From: Sphingomonas sp.
Lineage (GTDB): Bacteria > Pseudomonadota > Alphaproteobacteria > Sphingomonadales > Sphingomonadaceae
Length of the DNA: 49,911 nucleotides
NCBI RefSeq assembly: GCF_025362505.1
Contig: NZ_JANYGG010000026.1
Coordinates: forward strand, 1-49,911
Direction of reading: 5' to 3'
Shown piece after piece: positions 46,032-49,911 of this stretch (its first letter is position 1; each line of letters opens with the position of its first letter). Under the pieces are notes generated by a model. The model made no database searches. It was given only the letters and a program-made list of their open reading frames with translations, and was not told where the DNA came from. The position numbers and the translations under genes are program-made.

Positions 46032-47492
46032 ATGCAGATCCGTTTCGCTTCCACCCGCCCCGCCGGCGATCATGCGCTCGTCATCGCTGTCGCTGGTCCC
46101 GACCGGGCAGCGCTCGGCGCATTCGGCGCCGGGCTTGACGCCGCGCTCCGCCGCCAGCGGTTCGAGGGCGAGGCGGGCGGCGCGGCCGAGCATTTCCTCG
46201 CCGACGATAATGGCCGTCGCCTGCTCGTCATCGGCCTCGGCGCAAACGCCAAGCCGGCCGACGCCGCCGAGAAACTGGGTGGCAAGATCGTCGAACGGCT
46301 GCTGATTTCGGGCGAGACCAATGCGGTGCTCGACCTCACCGGCCTTGGCTTCGACGCCGACAGTGCAGCCCGCGTCGCGCTCGCCGCCACGCTGCGCTCG
46401 TGGCGGCATGACCGCTACCGCACCAAGCTCAAGGAAAAGCAGAAGCCGACGCTCGGATCGCTGACTATCGTCGGTGCCCCGGCCGAGGCCGAAGCGCGCT
46501 GGACCGCCCGTTACGCTCCCCTCGCTGCGGGCGTTGAGCTGACCCGCGAACTCGTCGCCGAGCCCGCCAACATCATCTATCCCGAAAGCTTCGTCGCCCG
46601 CTGCCGCGCCTCGATGGAAGGGCTCGGGATCGAGTTCGAAGTGCTCGGTGAAAAGGAAATGGCCGATCTCGGCATGGGCGCGCTGCTCGGCGTGTCACAG
46701 GGCTCGGTGCGCGACGCCCAATTGCTCGTGATGCGCTGGAACGGCGGAGAGCCCGGCGCGACCCCGGTCTGCTTCATCGGCAAGGGCGTGACCTTCGATA
46801 CCGGCGGCATCTCGATCAAGCCCGCCGCGGGCATGGAATCGATGAAGTGGGACATGGGCGGTGCCGGCGCGGTCGCGGGCGCGATGAAGGCGATCGCCGG
46901 GCGCAAGGCGAAAGCGAACGTCGTCGGCATCTGCGGCCTTGTCGAGAACATGCCCGACGGCAATGCCCAGCGCCCCGGCGACGTCGTAACGTCGATGAAC
47001 GGCCAGACGATCGAGGTGATCAACACCGACGCCGAAGGCCGCCTCGTGCTGTGCGATGCGCTGACCTGGGCACAGGCCAATGTAAAGCCCGCCACGATCA
47101 TCGACCTCGCCACGCTGACCGGGGCGATGATCGTTGCGCTCGGCCACGAGATGGGCGGCATGTTCGCCAACGACGACAATCTCGCGCAGCAGCTCGATGC
47201 CGCGGGCAAGGCCTCGGGCGACAAATTGTGGCGCATGCCGCTGGGCGAGGCCTACGACCGGCTGATCGATTCGCCGATCGCCGACATCAAGAACGTCGGC
47301 CCGCGCGAAGCCGGATCGATTACCGCCGCCCAGTTCCTCGCCCGCTTCATCGACGAGGGCGTGCGCTGGGCCCACCTCGACATCGCCGGGATGGCGTGGA
47401 GCGACAAGGCGAGCAGCACCTACGACAAGGGCGCGACCGGTTTCGGCGTGCGATTGCTTGACCAGTATGTTTCAGACGTGGTCGAGAAGTGA
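46032..47492 (+). CDS. pepA: Leucyl aminopeptidase (cytosol aminopeptidase, M17)
   Basis: Metallo-aminopeptidase that removes N-terminal residues. It has 486 aa. The C-terminal catalytic domain has KGVTFDTGGISIKP and the M17 signature NTDAEGRLVL with metal ligands; the N-terminal domain is the usual 160 aa. ATG 46032 is the start that gives the standard N-terminus (MQIRFASTRPAG). A palindromic repeat follows before holC. Confidence 0.95.
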   Translation: MQIRFASTRPAGDHALVIAVAGPDRAALGAFGAGLDAALRRQRFEGEAGGAAEHFLADDNGRRLLVIGLGANAKPADAAEKLGGKIVERLLISGETNAVLDLTGLGFDADSAARVALAATLRSWRHDRYRTKLKEKQKPTLGSLTIVGAPAEAEARWTARYAPLAAGVELTRELVAEPANIIYPESFVARCRASMEGLGIEFEVLGEKEMADLGMGALLGVSQGSVRDAQLLVMRWNGGEPGATPVCFIGKGVTFDTGGISIKPAAGMESMKWDMGGAGAVAGAMKAIAGRKAKANVVGICGLVENMPDGNAQRPGDVVTSMNGQTIEVINTDAEGRLVLCDALTWAQANVKPATIIDLATLTGAMIVALGHEMGGMFANDDNLAQQLDAAGKASGDKLWRMPLGEAYDRLIDSPIADIKNVGPREAGSITAAQFLARFIDEGVRWAHLDIAGMAWSDKASSTYDKGATGFGVRLLDQYVSDVVEK

Positions 47493-47494
47493 GT

Positions 47495-47570
47495 CGTCAT
47501 TGCGAGGAGCGCGGCGACGAAGCAATCCAGCAGGGTAAAGCTGGGTTGCTTCGCTTCGCTCGCAATGACG
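47495..47570. repeat. 76-bp palindromic repeat element, copy 1
   Basis: The ends CGTCATTGCGAG and CTCGCAATGACG are perfect 12-nt inverted repeats. Inside, GAAGCAATCCAGC and GCTGGGTTGCTTC form a second stem with one mismatch. It begins 2 nt after the pepA stop and its right arm ends 7 nt before holC. A diverged second copy is at 48554-48630. The pattern matches REP/BIME-like elements of sphingomonads; no transposase is linked. Confidence 0.8.
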
Positions 47571-47577
47571 GAATGTA

Positions 47578-48012
47578 ATGCAAGTCGACTTCTATCAGAT
47601 CGCCCACACCACCCCCGACGCGGTCCTGACCTCGATCGCGACCAGGCTTCTCGCGCAGAACCAGCGCCTCATCGCCATTTCCTCCGACGAAGCGCAGCTC
47701 GCCCGCCTCGACCGCCAGCTGTGGAGCGACGGCCCGAGCTTCATCCCCCATGGTGTCGCCGGCGGCCCCGACGATGCGCGCCAGCCGGTCCTCCTCTCGA
47801 CCACCCCCGACGCTCCCAACCTCGCGCGCAACATCGCCATCGCCGATGGCGAGTGGCGCGAGGCCGCGCTGACCTTCGACCGCGCCTTCTTCCTGTTCGA
47901 CGAAAGCCATCTCGAAGCGGCGCGGCTGGCGTGGAAGCTGCTTAGCGGCAGGGAAGGGGTCGAGCGCCGATACTGGGCGCAGGAAGACGGGCGCTGGACC
48001 CAAAAGGCCTAA
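47578..48012 (+). CDS. holC: DNA polymerase III chi subunit
   Basis: HolC links the clamp loader to SSB. It has 144 aa, the usual length. Family blocks: MQVDFYQIAHT, SDEAQLARLDRQLW, FIPHG and a C-terminal WKLLSGREG region. It is downstream of pepA, as in many proteobacteria. The 76-bp palindrome separates them and borders the ribosome site. Confidence 0.9.
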   Translation: MQVDFYQIAHTTPDAVLTSIATRLLAQNQRLIAISSDEAQLARLDRQLWSDGPSFIPHGVAGGPDDARQPVLLSTTPDAPNLARNIAIADGEWREAALTFDRAFFLFDESHLEAARLAWKLLSGREGVERRYWAQEDGRWTQKA

Positions 48013-48122
48013 GCGAAAGCCTGCTTTCGCGACTTCAAAAGCTTACCTGCCTTGCCCTTTCCCGCCCCTCCAGCTAGGGGCGCGGCCAACCCATCACCCC
48101 CAGCACAGGAGCCCGTCCGGCC

Positions 48123-48545
48123 ATGACGACCGAGCGCACCTTTTCGATCATCAAACCCGATGCCACCCGCCGCAACCTGACCGGCGCGGTGACAAAATTG
48201 CTTGAGGAGGCCGGCCTGCGCGTCGTCGCCTCGAAGCGCATCCATTTGTCGCTGCGCCAGGCCGAGGAATTCTATGGCGTCCATCGCGAGCGCCCGTTCT
48301 TCAACGACCTGGTGTCCTTCATGATCTCCGGCCCGGTGGTCGTGCAGGTCCTCGAGGGCGACAATGCCGTCGCGAAGAACCGCGACGTGATGGGCGCGAC
48401 CAACCCCGCCAACGCCGACGCCGGCACGATCCGCAAGGAATTGGCGGAGTCGATCGAGGCCAATTCGGTCCACGGCTCGGACAGCCTCGAAAATGCCGCG
48501 ACCGAAATCGCCTTCTTCTTCAAGCCGGACGAAATCGTCGGCTAA
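48123..48545 (+). CDS. ndk: Nucleoside-diphosphate kinase
   Basis: Ndk keeps NTP pools balanced by phosphate transfer through a histidine. It has 140 aa. The active His117 is in ANSVHGSDS; other landmarks are [17 protein letters not shown] and the Kpn-loop region. It is intact. A 5'-truncated, diverged second copy lies about 340 nt downstream. Confidence 0.97.
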   Translation: MTTERTFSIIKPDATRRNLTGAVTKLLEEAGLRVVASKRIHLSLRQAEEFYGVHRERPFFNDLVSFMISGPVVVQVLEGDNAVAKNRDVMGATNPANADAGTIRKELAESIEANSVHGSDSLENAATEIAFFFKPDEIVG

Positions 48546-48553
48546 CCCACAGC

Positions 48554-48630
48554 CGCCGTTGCGAGAAGCGTAGCGACGAAGCAGTCCAGCGGCGCGAAAG
48601 CTGGATTGTTTCGCTGCGCTCGCAAGGGCG
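48554..48630. repeat. 77-bp palindromic repeat element, copy 2
   Basis: CGCCGTTGCGAG (48554-48565) against CTCGCAAGGGCG (48619-48630), one mismatch, with the inner stem GAAGCAGTCCAGC/GCTGGATTGTTTC. It is the same design as copy 1 at 47495-47570 but more diverged. It follows the ndk stop by 8 nt. Confidence 0.75.
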
Positions 48631-48888
48631 AACAAAAATGAGAGGCCGTCGGAGCGATGCGGCGTGGATGGCGGAAAGCCGACGTTTTCTGCTTTACTGA
48701 CGGTCGACGTTTGGACAGTGTGGACGCACTGGCGATTTTTTCGCGGTGAGACCTTCGCTGTGACGTTCGTGGGTGTGTATCGTGCGTGGCGAGGCGGCTG
48801 CGGCGAGCGAGCGAATTCCATCGAGGGGGCAGCGGCGACCATCCGCCACCCCTGCCACAAACTAACCAAATAGGAAAGAAATTTGGTG
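48631..48888. other. Non-coding stretch between repeat copy 2 and ndk fragment
   Basis: About 258 nt with no convincing gene. A 69-codon frame (48664-48873, plus) and long minus-strand frames exist, but none shows a ribosome site plus recognisable family. No terminator or RNA gene recognised. This interval separates the intact ndk from its truncated copy. Confidence 0.5.
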
Positions 48889-49141
48889 GTTTAGGCACGA
48901 CCGGACGTTCTTTGACGACCTCGTGTCCCTCATGATCTCCGGCGCGGTGGTCAATCAAGTGCTCGAAGGCGACAATGCCGTCGCGAAGAACCGCGAAGTC
49001 ATGGGCGCAGCCAACGCCGCCACGATCCGAAAGGAACTTGCGGAATCGATCAAGGCCAATTCGGTCCACGGCTCGGACAGCCTCGAGAATGCCGCCACCG
49101 AGATCGCGTTCTTCTTCAAGCCGGACGAGAACGTCGGGTAG
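48889..49141 (+). pseudogene. 5'-truncated second ndk copy
   Basis: From about [14 protein letters not shown] onward this repeats the last 80 codons of ndk, ending [11 protein letters not shown] and TAG. It keeps the active-site His (NSVHGSDS), with several substitutions (such as ESIKANS) and a 5-residue deletion in the TNPANADAG loop. Upstream of about 48889 the similarity stops and the N-terminal half of the enzyme is missing. A GTG at 48923 could start a 72-aa piece but it would lack the fold. Confidence 0.8.
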
Positions 49142-49739
49142 GGTCGTGCGCTTGATGAATTAGTTCAATGACTGATGCGGATTTTAATTCCGACAAGAAT
49201 CCGTCCCAGCCAAGAAGATATTCTGCACCTTGGGCGTGCGAACGCCATGCCTTCAGTCTTGTTGAAGGAAGTTCGTCAACTGAAATTGCGGCGCCCTTCC
49301 CCGTTACAAAAATTAAATCTTTGTACGATGACCAAAGCGGTACGTAGTCGCCGTGATATTCATAAAAGGATCGAAAAAATTTAAATACGGATAGGCCCAT
49401 CTCAAGTCTGGGAATGGGTCGAATGCCATATCCCATTTTTTTGCGTCTCTCTTTAAGGCGACCAATTGGCGCGTATTCATAAAGGGGTCGCTGAGTGTTG
49501 ATTTCGGTCACTGCTAGCAGCCCGACCTCGGTACGCACGATAAGACTAGGGATTTTGTGGATTATAAAAACTGATCCGGGGCCACGCAGTTGTTCTGCTT
49601 CCTCCTTCGCACTTTGCAACGTAGTGTGCATGCAGCCAGCGAAATAATGAGTGACCCAAGTCGAGTACCACGCATTTCTACAGCGAGAAAGGAAAAAGAG
49701 CTTTCCTGCTTGGAAGTCATTGATGAGCGACTGAGCCAT
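49116..49739 (-). CDS. Low-GC hypothetical protein, possibly 5'-truncated by IS
   Basis: About 207 aa from ATG 49739 (GTG 49772 is possible but lies at the IS edge). No family recognised. It has basic, aromatic-rich stretches ([32 protein letters not shown]) and no signal peptide. Base composition is clearly lower in GC than the rest of the window, suggesting recent acquisition. Its 3' end overlaps the ndk fragment. Confidence 0.5.
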   Translation of the reverse strand: MAQSLINDFQAGKLFFLSRCRNAWYSTWVTHYFAGCMHTTLQSAKEEAEQLRGPGSVFIIHKIPSLIVRTEVGLLAVTEINTQRPLYEYAPIGRLKERRKKMGYGIRPIPRLEMGLSVFKFFRSFYEYHGDYVPLWSSYKDLIFVTGKGAAISVDELPSTRLKAWRSHAQGAEYLLGWDGFLSELKSASVIELIHQAHDPTRRSRPA

Positions 49740-49772
49740 CTTCGAGCGACGTTTTGTGCCCTCAAATGACAC

Positions 49773-49911
49773 TAGGGTCAGGACTCGTTGATCAGAGCCA
49801 GAAGATGACGGTGGCGGCGAGGGCGATGGCGGAGAGGAAGACGGTCGGGCATCGATCGTAGCGAGTGGCGACGCGGCGCCAGTCCTTGAGGCGGCCGAAC
49901 ATGATCTCGAT
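49773..49911 (-). mobile_element. IS5-family insertion sequence end (partial)
   Basis: Holds the 3' end of an IS5-family transposase and the sequence CTAGGGTCAGGACTCGTTG that follows its stop, which looks like the element's terminal repeat. The exact outer boundary (about 49773) is inferred, because the other end lies beyond the window and the target duplication cannot be seen. Confidence 0.75.
49792..49911 (-). CDS. IS5 family transposase, C-terminal 39 residues
   Basis: Open from the window edge to TGA at 49792-49794. It reads IEIMFGRLKDWRRVATRYDR and ends AATVIFWL. The E in IEIMFGRLKD is the last acid of the DDE triad and is followed by the R/K typical of IS5 transposases. The N-terminal part is outside the window. 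Confidence 0.85.
   Translation of the reverse strand: MEIMFGRLKDWRRVATRYDRCPTVFLSAIALAATVIFWL

Noticed and set aside
47495-48630. CRISPR array from the repeated palindromes
   Set aside because: Only two diverged copies about 1 kb apart with genes between; no spacers or cas genes.
48664-48873. 69-aa plus-strand gene between ndk and its fragment
   Set aside because: No ribosome site and no recognised family; kept as non-coding.

Overview
The window comes from a high-GC alphaproteobacterium, most probably a sphingomonad (order Sphingomonadales). Three things support this: the chvI-chvG-hprK-rapZ-EIIA-HPr gene order divergent from pckA, the presence of rcdA (DUF1465), and the strong GC bias at third codon positions. 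This placement is inferred from gene content and order; there is no rRNA gene in the window to confirm it. No tRNA, rRNA or CRISPR array was seen.

Layout. 1-4200: the 3' part of a thiolase with maoC, a MscS-type channel, a type IB topoisomerase and a DJ-1/PfpI protein. 4200-6060: three poorly characterised genes beside a divergent S24/HTH repressor-like gene with a repeated 8-bp site in the shared gap. 6000-12400: a glycosyltransferase, uvrC, recO, apaG and asnB. 12381-15800: a damaged exopolysaccharide export locus, with a Wzc-type tyrosine autokinase split by an in-frame TAG and a Wza-type exporter cut at its 5' end, where it meets a start-less metallophosphoesterase at an A8 run. 15800-18450: surE, dksA with a structured leader, two DUF465 genes and rcdA. 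18500-22400: a tight forward run of tlyA, tspO, ubiK, a YbjN gene, proC and ilvE. 22480-28460: a GGDEF/EAL protein, a Cys-rich copper protein, rmuC, a META lipoprotein and a SpoU methyltransferase.

28458-32807 is a reverse-strand operon coupling the ChvI/ChvG two-component system to HPr kinase, RapZ and the nitrogen-type PTS proteins. pckA diverges from it across a perfect 16-bp palindrome. Then come nfeD/SPFH, a citE-like lyase, guaB, an RsmB-family methyltransferase and a TPR protein. 40377-45870 is the classical lptD-surA-pdxA-rsmA outer-membrane/RNA operon, with pepA divergent, followed by holC and ndk. The right end (48550-49911) is accessory: palindromic repeat elements, a 5'-truncated second ndk, a low-GC orphan gene and the end of an IS5-family element.

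Most genes are housekeeping and intact. No clearly new multi-gene system stands out. The best candidates for follow-up are the broken EPS locus, the small HTH/hypothetical pair opposite the S24 repressor, the pckA/chvI palindrome, and the ndk fragment/low-GC/IS junction.
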